From contig NZ_JAJJOZ010000002.1 in assembly GCF_021653995.1 (NCBI RefSeq), positions 496,001 to 560,000 on the forward strand: 64,000 bases of DNA, given 5' to 3'. The DNA comes from Allopusillimonas lactea (GTDB lineage: Bacteria; Pseudomonadota; Gammaproteobacteria; Burkholderiales; Burkholderiaceae_B). The position numbers and the translations under genes were made by a program. Positions 1-8,321 of this stretch are shown here, one piece after another. Below the pieces are notes generated by a model. The model saw only the letters and a list, made by a program, of their open reading frames with translations, was not told the origin of the DNA and made no database searches. The stretch's first letter is position 1. Every line of letters starts with the position of its first letter.

Positions 1-1176
1 GCGCGGCGCAAGGGCCTGTTCGAGCAGGCCGGCACGCTCATCGTTGAGCTGTGCAAGCGCTATTACGAGCAGGACGACGACTCGGTGCTTCCGCGCCGCA
101 TCGCGTCGTTCGGCGCATTCGAAAACGCCATGACGCTGGACGTGGCCATGGGCGGTTCCACCAATACCGTGCTGCATCTGCTGGCTGCGGCACAAGAAGC
201 CGGCGTGGATTTCACCATGTCCGACATCGACCGCATCTCGCGCCGCGTGCCCTGCCTGTGCAAGGTTGCGCCCGCCACCAACAAGTACCACATCGAAGAC
301 GTGCATCGCGCTGGGGGCATTTTCGGCATCCTGGGCGAACTGGGCCGCGCCGGTCTGCTCAACCTGGACGCGGGCAACGTGCACAGTGGCACGCTGGGCA
401 AGGCCATCGAAAACTGGGACGTTAGCCAGCCCAATGCTTCTGAAGACCTGCAAACCTTCTTCAAGACGGCGCCCGGCGGCGTGCGCAGCAAGGTGGCCTT
501 CAGCCAAGACAACTATTACAAGCAACTTGACCTGAACCGCGAAAAAGGGTGCATCCGCAGCCGGGAGCATGCCTACTCGCAGGACGGCGGCCTGGCGGTG
601 CTGTATGGCAATGTGGCAGTCAACGGTTGCATCGTCAAGACCGCAGGCGTTGACGAGCGCATTCTGCGCTACACCGGCGTGGCCCGCGTTTATGAAAGCC
701 AGGAAGACGCGGTGGAAGGCATCCTGGGCGACCAGGTCAAGGCCGGCGATGTGGTCATCATCCGCTATGAAGGCCCCAAGGGGGGGCCCGGCATGCAGGA
801 AATGCTGTATCCCACTTCCTACCTCAAGTCCAAGGGCCTGGGTGCCAGCGCCGCGCTGCTGACAGACGGGCGCTTTTCGGGCGGTTCGTCGGGCCTGGTG
901 ATCGGCCATGCCTCGCCCGAAGCGGCCGAGGGCGGCACGATCGGGCTGGTGGAAGACGGCGATACCATTGAGATCGATATCCCGGCGCGCACGATCCACC
1001 TGGCTGTGTCCGACGAGGTGCTGGCCCAACGCCGCGCAGCCATGGAGGCGCGCGGCAGCCAAGCCTGGAAGCCCGTAGGCCGGGAGCGCGTGGTGTCGCA
1101 GGCCTTGCGCGCCTATGCTGCGCTGGCCACATCCGCCGATCGCGGCGCGGTGCGCGACGTTTCGCAATTGGGGTAA
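1..1176 (+). CDS. ilvD: dihydroxy-acid dehydratase, long (E. coli IlvD) type, 5'-truncated by window edge
   Basis: The reading frame is open from base 1 and ends at TAA 1174-1176, so only the C-terminal 391 residues are present. The enzyme dehydrates 2,3-dihydroxy-isovalerate and 2,3-dihydroxy-3-methylvalerate in cytoplasmic branched-chain amino acid synthesis. Visible IlvD/Edd family signatures are MGGSTNTVLHLLA, the DGRFSGG stretch near the C-terminus and the ending ALRAYAALATSADRGAVRD, which follows the long E. coli form rather than the short bacterial form. A second, short-type family member lies at 2101-3786, so the genome carries two. The related 6-phosphogluconate dehydratase (Edd) is less likely given the ending. 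Transcription probably stops at the hairpin just downstream. Confidence 0.92.
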   Translation, partial: ARRKGLFEQAGTLIVELCKRYYEQDDDSVLPRRIASFGAFENAMTLDVAMGGSTNTVLHLLAAAQEAGVDFTMSDIDRISRRVPCLCKVAPATNKYHIEDVHRAGGIFGILGELGRAGLLNLDAGNVHSGTLGKAIENWDVSQPNASEDLQTFFKTAPGGVRSKVAFSQDNYYKQLDLNREKGCIRSREHAYSQDGGLAVLYGNVAVNGCIVKTAGVDERILRYTGVARVYESQEDAVEGILGDQVKAGDVVIIRYEGPKGGPGMQEMLYPTSYLKSKGLGASAALLTDGRFSGGSSGLVIGHASPEAAEGGTIGLVEDGDTIEIDIPARTIHLAVSDEVLAQRRAAMEARGSQAWKPVGRERVVSQALRAYAALATSADRGAVRDVSQLG

Positions 1177-1206
1177 GAGGCCATCACGGCTGAGCAGTAA
1201 CAAAGC

Positions 1207-1236
1207 AAGGGCGGCCCGCATGAGCCGCCCTTTTTC
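1207..1236 (+). terminator. rho-independent terminator after the long-type ilvD
   Basis: A GC-rich stem of 7-9 bp (AAGGGCGGC at 1207-1215 pairing with GCCGCCCTT at 1224-1232) closes an 8-base loop and is followed by a T run. It sits 30 bp past the stop codon, as expected for the end of the ilvD transcript. Confidence 0.85.
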
Positions 1237-1338
1237 TTGGGGCCTGCATGAACCGACCCATAAACGTTCGGCACTGATCCAGCCTCTGGGGCCGGTGCAT
1301 GGCGGGGCGAACGCTTGCGCGCGCGCCCCGTCATGCAG

Positions 1339-1779
1339 TTACCAGTGCAGGTAGAACATGGCCTTGGCAAGAAATACGATGCCCACCACATGGCAGAACA
1401 CGCTGATATGGATGCGCTGCGAATGGATGGCTCGCATCTTGCCGGTGCGCATTAGTGTCATGGCGGTGATGAAGTGAGCGAGCACGCTCAGGGCCAGGAG
1501 GATTTTTATGGTGAGCAGCAGGCCGAAGCTGCTGGCGAAGGGGTGGGCCAACACTGCCCTGTGCTGGTAGGCCATGCCGATGCCCGCGCCGTACAAAACC
1601 AGCAGCACCCAGGGCATGACGCGGCGCGCCACCGTGCCGATGGCGACTTCCATGGTGCGCATGACCTCGCGCGGAACGCGCTTGCGCACCGCTTCCAGGA
1701 TGATGACCTCGAAAAATACAGTGCCGACGAACATAATGGCGGCGAACAGGTGCAGCGTGAGCAGAAGCGAGTAGTTCAT
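1339..1779 (-). CDS. CopD-like four-helix inner-membrane protein
   Basis: This 146-residue protein is almost entirely hydrophobic, with four predicted membrane segments near residues 5-27, 50-70, 82-104 and 122-143. The pattern (His in helix 1, HF in helix 3, HxSVFCHVVG in helix 4) resembles the CopD/DUF2269-type membrane family, some members of which take part in copper uptake or bind heme. It stands alone on the minus strand between two ilvD genes, with no copper genes nearby (the copper island is 40 kb away), so a copper role is not supported by context. Length and topology suit a complete protein. The biochemical function is unknown. Confidence 0.7.
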   Translation of the reverse strand: MNYSLLLTLHLFAAIMFVGTVFFEVIILEAVRKRVPREVMRTMEVAIGTVARRVMPWVLLVLYGAGIGMAYQHRAVLAHPFASSFGLLLTIKILLALSVLAHFITAMTLMRTGKMRAIHSQRIHISVFCHVVGIVFLAKAMFYLHW

Positions 1780-2100
1780 GGGGGGCTTGCCCGAGGGCTG
1801 GGTGCATCAAGGTAACGAGAATGCGTTTTAGTTTTGAATCATTTCATGATGACGGGGCTGCAGCCATGATGCAAATCAAATCTGGCGCCGGCATTGCGTC
1901 GGCGCAACGGGCGTCGGGCATCGGTAAACGGAGAAGGGCAAACCGATAACGGGAAACCGGAAACCGGAAACCGGAAATGGGAAACGGGCTGGCGCGGGTC
2001 GCTGCGGTTAAACTGGGCAAAACGCCAAAGCAATATACCCAGCCCGCTCATGCGGGCGGGCCACACGGCCGGCGGCCGGCCGCAACCAGGAGACTGCAGC
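1780..2100. other. intergenic region ahead of the short-type ilvD
   Basis: This 321-bp stretch between divergent genes holds no convincing gene. It contains a short tandem heptamer array (1952-1986), a small hairpin (CCCGC-TCAT-GCGGG at 2043-2056) and a run of GGCCGGC units just before the ribosome binding site AGGAG at 2088-2092. Promoters for both flanking genes should lie here, but none stands out. Confidence 0.5.
1952..1986 (+). repeat. five-copy heptamer tandem repeat (GGAAACC)
   Basis: Five consecutive 7-base units read GGAAACC three times, then GGAAATG and GGAAACG. The related stretch AAACGG / AACCG at 1926-1946 may be older decayed copies. The array ends about 115 bp before the ilvD start codon, so copy-number change could alter promoter or leader spacing. 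Confidence 0.8.
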
Positions 2101-3786
2101 ATGACTACCCCGCGACGCCTGCGTTCCGCGCACATCACACAGGGCCCGGAACGCGCGCCCAACCGCTCCATGTATTATGCGCTGGGCTACAAAGAAGAAG
2201 ACTTCAACAACCCCATGGTGGGCGTGGCCAATGGCTACAGCACCATTACCCCATGCAACAGCGGCCTGCAAAAGCTCGCCGATGCGGCAATCGCTGCAAT
2301 CAAAGAGGCGGGCGGCAATCCGCAGGTGTTTGGCACACCCACGATTTCCGACGGCATGGCCATGGGTACCGAGGGCATGAAGTATTCGCTGGTGTCGCGC
2401 GAGGTGATTGCCGATTGCGTGGAAACCTGTGTGCAGGGCCAATGGATGGACGGCGTGGTGGTGATCGGCGGCTGCGACAAGAACATGCCCGGCGGCATGA
2501 TGGGCATGCTGCGCGCCAATGTGCCGGCCATCTATGTATACGGCGGCACGATTTTGCCCGGCAAGCTGGATGGCAAAGACCTGAACATTGTTAGCGTGTT
2601 CGAGGCTGTAGGCGAGAACGCCGCCGGTCGCCTGAGCGACCATGAGCTCAAGCGCATCGAGCTGCACGCTATCCCGGGGCCCGGCTCCTGCGGCGGCATG
2701 TATACGGCCAACACCATGAGTTCGGCGTTCGAGGCCATGGGCATGAGCCTGCCCTATTCCTCCACCATGGCCAATGTGCACGACGAAAAAACGCAGTCGG
2801 CTGCTGAGTCGGCGCGCGTGCTGCTGCAGGCGATCAAGCGCGATCTCAAGCCGCGCGACATCGTGACGCGTCAGTCGATCGAGAACGCTGTCAGCGTCAT
2901 CATGGCCACGGGCGGCTCGACCAATGCAGTGCTGCACTTGCTGGCCATTGCCCATGCGGCAGGTGTGGAATGGACCATTGACGACTTCGAGCGCGTGCGC
3001 AAGCGCGTGCCGGTCATCTGCGATCTGAAGCCCAGCGGCAAGTATCTGGCGGTGGATTTCCATAAGGCGGGCGGTGTGCCCCAGGTGATGAAGATTCTGC
3101 TCAACGCGGGGCTGATCAATCCTGATTGCATCACGATCACGGGGCAGACTATCGGCGAGATCCTGAAAGATGTGCCAGATGAGCCGGCGGCCGATCAGCA
3201 CGTCATCAAGCCCATCAGCCAGGCTCTTTACAAGCAGGGGCACCTTGCCATTCTCAAGGGCAACCTTGCGCCGGAAGGTGCGGTGGCCAAGATCACGGGG
3301 TTGAAGAACCCGGTGATCACTGGGCCTGCGCGGGTATTTGAGGACGAGCAGTCGGCGCTCAAAGCCATCCTAGACGGCAAGATCAAGGCGGGCGACGTCA
3401 TGGTGTTGCGCTACCTGGGCCCCAAGGGTGGGCCGGGCATGCCCGAGATGCTGGCCCCCACGGGCGCGCTGATCGGCGAAGGGCTGGGCGATTCAGTCGG
3501 CCTGATTACCGACGGCCGCTTTTCGGGCGGTACCTGGGGCATGGTGGTGGGCCATGTCGCGCCCGAAGCGGCGGTGGGCGGCCTGATTGCCTTGGTGCAT
3601 GAAGGCGATTCCATCACCATCGATGCGCATCAGCTGTTGCTGCACCTGAATGTGCCCGACGATGAAATCGAGAAACGCCGCGCGCAATGGAAGGCACCTG
3701 CGCCGCGCTACACACGGGGCGTGCAAGCCAAGTTCGCGTTTAACGCCTCCACCGCCAGCACGGGCGCTGTGCTCGATCGGTTCTGA
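2101..3786 (+). CDS. ilvD: dihydroxy-acid dehydratase, short type
   Basis: The 561-residue protein carries the dehydratase signatures PCNSG (Cys52), GGCDKNMPGG (Cys125, Lys127) and GPGSCGGMYTANTM (Cys197), the three cysteines that hold the [2Fe-2S] cluster in IlvD, plus DGRFSGG near the C-terminus. It makes the 2-oxo acid precursors of valine, leucine and isoleucine. The frame is open upstream to 1894, but ATG 2101 is chosen because AGGAG lies 8 bases before it and the protein then begins like other short-type enzymes. Length (about 560 residues) distinguishes it from the long-type copy at 1-1176; the two are separate lineages rather than a recent duplication. Confidence 0.95.
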   Translation: MTTPRRLRSAHITQGPERAPNRSMYYALGYKEEDFNNPMVGVANGYSTITPCNSGLQKLADAAIAAIKEAGGNPQVFGTPTISDGMAMGTEGMKYSLVSREVIADCVETCVQGQWMDGVVVIGGCDKNMPGGMMGMLRANVPAIYVYGGTILPGKLDGKDLNIVSVFEAVGENAAGRLSDHELKRIELHAIPGPGSCGGMYTANTMSSAFEAMGMSLPYSSTMANVHDEKTQSAAESARVLLQAIKRDLKPRDIVTRQSIENAVSVIMATGGSTNAVLHLLAIAHAAGVEWTIDDFERVRKRVPVICDLKPSGKYLAVDFHKAGGVPQVMKILLNAGLINPDCITITGQTIGEILKDVPDEPAADQHVIKPISQALYKQGHLAILKGNLAPEGAVAKITGLKNPVITGPARVFEDEQSALKAILDGKIKAGDVMVLRYLGPKGGPGMPEMLAPTGALIGEGLGDSVGLITDGRFSGGTWGMVVGHVAPEAAVGGLIALVHEGDSITIDAHQLLLHLNVPDDEIEKRRAQWKAPAPRYTRGVQAKFAFNASTASTGAVLDRF

Positions 3787-3966
3787 TCCCGCGCGCCAGG
3801 CCAGCCACACCGGCCGTGCGCGGCGTTCGTGCTAAAGCGGCGCATATAGGGCAGCGCCGGTGGCGGCCAGCATGCTTGCGCATGGCCGCCATCCGGGCGA
3901 ATGCATGATGGGGCGAGTTTTCCCGCGTGCGGGCCGCGGCCTCGTCTTCGCTTATGATTGTGGCTG

Positions 3967-4001
3967 GCGCAGGCGGCGGGCGCAGGGCCCGCCGCCTGCG
4001 C
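3967..4001 (+). promoter_or_regulatory. 15-bp perfect hairpin in the nadE leader
   Basis: GCGCAGGCGGCGGGC (3967-3981) and its exact reverse complement (3987-4001) flank a 5-base loop, 35 bases before the nadE start codon. There is no T run, so it is not a standard terminator for the upstream ilvD. It could act as a leader structure controlling nadE or as an mRNA-stabilising end; this is inference. Confidence 0.5.
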
Positions 4002-4036
4002 AGGGGCGGCACGCACGGGCCGCAAAGGATACGAGG

Positions 4037-4876
4037 ATGCTTACTCAAGAACAGCGCGCCGAGCAGCGGCGCATTATCAATGAACTGGAGGTGGTCGCGG
4101 ATTTCGACGCCGAGCGCGAAGTAACGCGCCGGGTGGCGTTCCTGGCCGACTACCTGCGGCGTACGGGCATGCGCAGCTATGTGCTGGGTATCAGCGGCGG
4201 CGTGGATTCGCTCGTCGGCGGTTGTCTGGCGCAGCGCGCTGTTGAGCGGATACGCGCCGAGGGCGGCCAGGCTACGTTTGTGGCCATGCGCTTGCCGTAT
4301 GGCGAGCAGCGTGACGAGGTTGACGCGCAGGCCTCGCTGGAAGTCATCAAGGCCGACGAGGTGCTCACCGTGAACGTGAAGCCCGCAGCTGATGACATGC
4401 TCGCGTCGCTGTTGGCCGGCGGCCTGGCGTTTCGCGATGAAAACCAGCAGGATTTCCTCATGGGAAACATCAAGGCGCGCCAGCGGATGATTGCGCAATA
4501 TGCGGTGGCCGGCGCGCGCAGCGGCCTGGTGATTGGCACCGATCACGCCGCCGAAGCATTGATGGGGTTTTTCACCAAATTTGGCGATGGCGCGGCTGAC
4601 GTCACGCCGCTCCAAGGCCTGAACAAGCGCCGCGTGCGGGCGCTGGCTATGGCAATGGGCGCCAATGAAGCGCTGGCCATGAAAATACCCACAGCCGATC
4701 TCGAAACGCTGCGCCCGCTGCGGCCTGACGAGCATGCTTTTGGCGTTACCTATCAGATCATCGATGACTTCCTGGAAGGCAAGGATGTGACGCCCAACGA
4801 CTACGAAGTGATCCTGCGCACTTACCACGCCAGCGCGCACAAGCGGGCGCTGCCTGTGGCGCCAGGGCAGGCCTGA
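4037..4876 (+). CDS. nadE: NAD+ synthetase, ammonia-dependent type
   Basis: This 279-residue protein catalyses the last step of NAD+ synthesis, amidating nicotinate adenine dinucleotide with ATP. The ATP-pyrophosphatase P-loop SGGVDS is at residues 53-58, and GTDHAAEALMGFFTKFGDGAADVTPL matches the conserved NadE core in two parts. There is no N-terminal glutaminase domain, so it should use ammonia, like the E. coli enzyme of similar size. ATG 4037 is preferred over upstream in-frame starts because GAGG sits just before it and the upstream sequence forms the strong hairpin described separately. It converges with tpm; a 7-bp hairpin without T run (4877-4900) lies between them. Confidence 0.93.
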   Translation: MLTQEQRAEQRRIINELEVVADFDAEREVTRRVAFLADYLRRTGMRSYVLGISGGVDSLVGGCLAQRAVERIRAEGGQATFVAMRLPYGEQRDEVDAQASLEVIKADEVLTVNVKPAADDMLASLLAGGLAFRDENQQDFLMGNIKARQRMIAQYAVAGARSGLVIGTDHAAEALMGFFTKFGDGAADVTPLQGLNKRRVRALAMAMGANEALAMKIPTADLETLRPLRPDEHAFGVTYQIIDDFLEGKDVTPNDYEVILRTYHASAHKRALPVAPGQA

Positions 4877-4956
4877 GCCACGCAGCATGAACCGCGTGGC
4901 TTGCGCTGCGCGGGCCAAGCGCGCTGTTGCGTTTCGCTGGGCGCGGCCGGGGGCGT

Positions 4957-5613
4957 TTACTTGCCTTGCAGCTCAAACACCAACGTGTCCAAGTGCTCCA
5001 GTCCGCGATCCTTGAACTTCGGCTCCTTGTCGATGATGTCGCGCTGGTCGAGCAGGCGGACGTCGGTGTGTGGCGCATACAGCTCCCGTACTTCGGCTTC
5101 GTCCACCGCAAAAGGCGGCCCTTCCATGCGCAATTGGTCGTAGTTCAGCGTGAGCAGCAGCCCACGGTAGCCGGGCGCCAATTGGCCGTACACGTGGCCC
5201 ACATAGCGCTGGCGCATGTCGGCGGGCAGCGCAACCAGGGCGGCGCGGTCATAGGCGCCGGCGCAGCCACCCAGTATGTCCGCATCCAGGTCAAAGATGT
5301 CGCCGCACAGGATCTCGATACGGCCGCTTTTGTAATGGCGGCCCAGTGCTGACTCGGTGATTACCGGCGTCAATGCATTTTCTTCAAAAAAGCGCTCCAC
5401 CGCGATGGGTGAAAGCTCGATGCCCAGGACCGAATGGCCTTGATCAGCCAGCCAGACCATATCCAACGATTTTCCGCACAGCGGCACCAGCACCTTGCAG
5501 CCGGGTGGCAGGCCTAACAGCGGCCAGTACTTCTGCAGCAGCGGTGTGACGCGCTCCATATGAAAGTGCGTGCGTCCTTCGCGCCAGCGTTCAAGCCAGA
5601 ATTCGGTTTCCAT
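4957..5613 (-). CDS. tpm: thiopurine S-methyltransferase family protein
   Basis: The 218-residue protein starts METEFWLERWREG and contains VLVPLCGKSLDMVWLADQGHSVLGIELS, the SAM-binding signature of bacterial thiopurine methyltransferases (usual length about 215-220), quoted here as recognised motif parts. In other bacteria these cytosolic enzymes methylate thiopurines and some detoxify tellurite or selenite as volatile methyl compounds; the natural substrate is uncertain. The start has AAGGA about 6 bases upstream. It follows the aldehyde dehydrogenase gene on the same strand after an 86-bp gap, so it may be read with that cluster, though a functional link is not obvious. Confidence 0.9.
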   Translation of the reverse strand: METEFWLERWREGRTHFHMERVTPLLQKYWPLLGLPPGCKVLVPLCGKSLDMVWLADQGHSVLGIELSPIAVERFFEENALTPVITESALGRHYKSGRIEILCGDIFDLDADILGGCAGAYDRAALVALPADMRQRYVGHVYGQLAPGYRGLLLTLNYDQLRMEGPPFAVDEAEVRELYAPHTDVRLLDQRDIIDKEPKFKDRGLEHLDTLVFELQGK

Positions 5614-5699
5614 CCCTATCCTTTAGTGTTGCCACGAATAAATCCAAACAAAGCCAACGCGATGCAAAACGATGCATAGGCGTCTCCACGCGCTGCCAT

Positions 5700-7136
5700 T
5701 CAAAGGTGTACACGGACTGTGCTGCGCGCGGAAAATGCGTCCAGTGTCTGCCGGTTGCCGTCGGTGCCAGGTATGTGCGCATTGAGCGTCGGCGGTGTAT
5801 TGATCCACACATGGCCGGGCACAAACCCTGCGGCGATGCGATGTGCGCGCGCAAGCTTAGTGGCCCAGATGCTGGCCGCCAGGGCGCCGGCCCTGGTGTT
5901 CACGCGCGCGATGACTTCTTCGTCGGCATCGAACGGGGCCACATGGCACACCGGCCCCGGTGGCATGCCGAGCAGGCTGTATGCCGTCTCCGGCAGGCCT
6001 GCCAGGATTGTGGGCAGTACATGCGCGCCGTCATCGCGGGCATCGCCAAACACCGGTATGGTGCCGCCGCTGAGTACGGTCGCCCCTTCTTCGCGGGCCA
6101 GGGTGATGCGGGCCAGCAGCGTGTCGCGGTGATCGCGCGAGATCAGTGGCCCGAGGTCTACATCGGGTGCCTGCGGATAACCTGGCACCAGCCGTTCGCA
6201 TCGTGCCTGCAGGGCAGCCACGAAACGCGCATACAGAGGCCGCTCGATATACACGTGCGCGGCGCCCAGGCACGCATGGCCAGTGTGCGTAAAACAGCTG
6301 CGCAGTACGCTGTCGAGCGCCGCGTCGATGTCTGCATCTGCACAGACCACGGTGGCGTGCTTGCCGCCCAACTCAAAAATCACGGGCCTAACGCCGCGCG
6401 CCACCGCCTGCATGACGGCCGCGCCGGTCTGCGCTTCGCCGCTGAATGCAATGGCGTCAATATCGGGATGTGCGGCCAGGAACTGGCCCGCCGACCCTGG
6501 GCCGTGCCCATGTATAAGATTGAATACCCCGTGCGGAAGGCCAGCCTTGCGGATCACTTCGGCGAGTAAGGTGGCCGAGGAAGGGGTGCGCGCCGACGGC
6601 TTGGCCACTGCGCAGTTGCCCATGGCCAGTGCAGGCGCAAGTGAGGCGGCCAGCAGCAGCAAGGGCTGGTTCCAGGCCGGAATGAGAGCCACGACGCCCA
6701 AGGGCTTGCGTTGCAGGTAGGTGATGAGGCCCGCGTTGTCGGGCCCATTGCTTTCGTGGACCTCGTCGCCCATAGCGTTGATCAGGTCTGCGAAGGCGCG
6801 AAAGCGGGCAATGCTGCGCTGTATATCGTGTGTGCGCGCTTGCTGGATAGGCCGGCCGGTATCCTGTACCTCGGCCACCACGAAGTCGTCGAAACGTTCT
6901 GCGATGCCGTCGGCAATTCGGCGCAGTACGGCGGCGCGCTCGACGACAGTGAGTGCGCCCCAGGGGCCCAGCCGCGCGGCCCGCGCCGCTTTGACGGCGC
7001 GATCCACCAGTGTCGCATCGGCCTCGCAGATCTGGCCAATGGTTTCGCCGTTCACGGGATTGATGTTCGGTATGCGCTTGCGCGTCGTGATCCATTCGCC
7101 ATCGACGAGGCAGCGCCGCACCGGCATTTTTGCCAT
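5700..7136 (-). CDS. NAD(P)-dependent aldehyde dehydrogenase
   Basis: A 478-residue ALDH-superfamily enzyme oxidising an unidentified aldehyde to its acid in the cytoplasm. The catalytic machinery is intact: Asn156 in PAWNQP, Glu255 in FELGGK and the nucleophile Cys289 in THTGHACLG. The GHACLG version of the usual GQxC motif resembles semialdehyde dehydrogenases of catabolic pathways such as 2-hydroxymuconate semialdehyde dehydrogenase. The frame is open to 7217, but ATG 7136 is chosen because GGAG lies 7 bases upstream. It is downstream of the ketimine-reductase-like gene (120-bp gap) and the FAD oxidoreductase on the same strand, suggesting one catabolic operon. Confidence 0.85.
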   Translation of the reverse strand: MAKMPVRRCLVDGEWITTRKRIPNINPVNGETIGQICEADATLVDRAVKAARAARLGPWGALTVVERAAVLRRIADGIAERFDDFVVAEVQDTGRPIQQARTHDIQRSIARFRAFADLINAMGDEVHESNGPDNAGLITYLQRKPLGVVALIPAWNQPLLLLAASLAPALAMGNCAVAKPSARTPSSATLLAEVIRKAGLPHGVFNLIHGHGPGSAGQFLAAHPDIDAIAFSGEAQTGAAVMQAVARGVRPVIFELGGKHATVVCADADIDAALDSVLRSCFTHTGHACLGAAHVYIERPLYARFVAALQARCERLVPGYPQAPDVDLGPLISRDHRDTLLARITLAREEGATVLSGGTIPVFGDARDDGAHVLPTILAGLPETAYSLLGMPPGPVCHVAPFDADEEVIARVNTRAGALAASIWATKLARAHRIAAGFVPGHVWINTPPTLNAHIPGTDGNRQTLDAFSARSTVRVHL

Positions 7137-7256
7137 GTTGTCTCCATCCGTGCTGGCGCATGCCACGCACTGGGTTCCTCTGCCACATGCGGGCCATTTG
7201 AGGCAGACGCCGCCCATGCGGCGCAGCGCCTGCGTCGGACAGCATGCCTGATCCGG

Positions 7257-8177
7257 CTATTCTAGTTTGATTGCTCGCGTCACGCAGCGCGCGGCAGCCA
7301 AGTCCCAGGCCGCACAGCCTACTGTTTTGAAGATCATGGCTTGGCCGGCTGGCGGCGGTTGGTCGAGTGCGCTGGACAGCGGCGTGACCGTCTGCCAGTC
7401 TACGCCCGCCTGCAGGAAGTCGCCGGCTTCGTGGCGCGCGCCCGCGAGGTCGTCGGCATATAAACGGCTGCCTGCGATGGTGGCGGGGCCGATCTCGGCC
7501 AGGTCGGGTCGGTAAGCGCCCACGCCGATGACGAGGCGGCCGGCTTGCGGCGCCGCATCGTAGACCGGTGTAGCGCTAGTGGTGACAGTGATGACCACCT
7601 GGGTATCGTTGGGTACCCGTTCGGCGGGCAGCAGTTCAGCTTGCAGGCCAGGTGTGTGCATGGCGGAAAATGCCTGGGCCCGTTCCAGGCGCCTGCCGAT
7701 GACGGCGATACGCAAGCCCGGGTACAAGGCCGCGAGTGCTTCGGCATGGCTGGCGGCTTCGGTACCCGTGCCAATGATGGCTGCGTGGGTGATCGTGCCC
7801 GGCATCAGGGTGCGCAGGCCCAGCATCGATATGCCGGCAGTGCGCCGTGCCGTCACCGTAGGGCCGTCCAGTACGAAACGGGCGCAGCCCGTGGCGCCGT
7901 CGTAGGCGGTGACAATGCCGTTGATGGTAGGCAGGCCGATGTCTCGATTGGCAGGCACCACATTCACCAGCTTGTGCACGCCGATGTCGCGTGCGGTGGC
8001 TGGCATGGACAACATGACGCCGCCACCGGGGTACTCAAGCACTTGCCGTTCGGGGGCATGGATGGCGCCTGCGGCCAGGTCACGGGCGGCCTGGGCCAAG
8101 TCGTCCAGCAGCAGCGCGAAAGGCAGGCGCAGCGCCGTCTGCGCCGCGTCGTAGACGGTAATCGCTCCTTTAGTCAT
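7257..8177 (-). CDS. ornithine cyclodeaminase / mu-crystallin family protein (probable cyclic-imine reductase)
   Basis: This 306-residue protein has the family nucleotide-binding core IIGTGTEAASHAEAL and the ending IFKTVGCAAWDLAAARC. The family includes ornithine cyclodeaminase, mammalian mu-crystallin (ketimine reductase) and bacterial delta1-pyrroline/piperideine-2-carboxylate reductases. Neighbours (FAD amine oxidase upstream, aldehyde dehydrogenases on both sides) favour reduction of a cyclic imine to proline or pipecolate over ornithine deamination, but this is inference. ATG 8177 is preferred over an in-frame start at 8270 because GGAGA stands 7 bases before it and homologues of the family begin near an ITVYDA-like motif. 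Confidence 0.8.
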   Translation of the reverse strand: MTKGAITVYDAAQTALRLPFALLLDDLAQAARDLAAGAIHAPERQVLEYPGGGVMLSMPATARDIGVHKLVNVVPANRDIGLPTINGIVTAYDGATGCARFVLDGPTVTARRTAGISMLGLRTLMPGTITHAAIIGTGTEAASHAEALAALYPGLRIAVIGRRLERAQAFSAMHTPGLQAELLPAERVPNDTQVVITVTTSATPVYDAAPQAGRLVIGVGAYRPDLAEIGPATIAGSRLYADDLAGARHEAGDFLQAGVDWQTVTPLSSALDQPPPAGQAMIFKTVGCAAWDLAAARCVTRAIKLE

Positions 8178-8321
8178 CGTGTTCTCCAGTCGTGCGGCAT
8201 GCGCGCCGCCAACTTCTGTTCGGCCATCGCTGATCTGTAGTGCTTGCTGTGAATCAAGTTGTTGCTCCATCGTTAGTTGTTCCGGCGTACGGATGTATTC
8301 GAATGATTATTACCGCGGGCA

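Noticed and set aside
2008..3243. Long open frame on the minus strand opposite the short-type ilvD
   Set aside because: It is a high-GC antisense shadow; the plus-strand frame carries all the IlvD motifs and a ribosome site.
4877..4900. Hairpin GCCACGC/GCGTGGC between nadE and tpm as a terminator
   Set aside because: The stem is 7 bp but there is no T run on either strand, so termination is unsupported.
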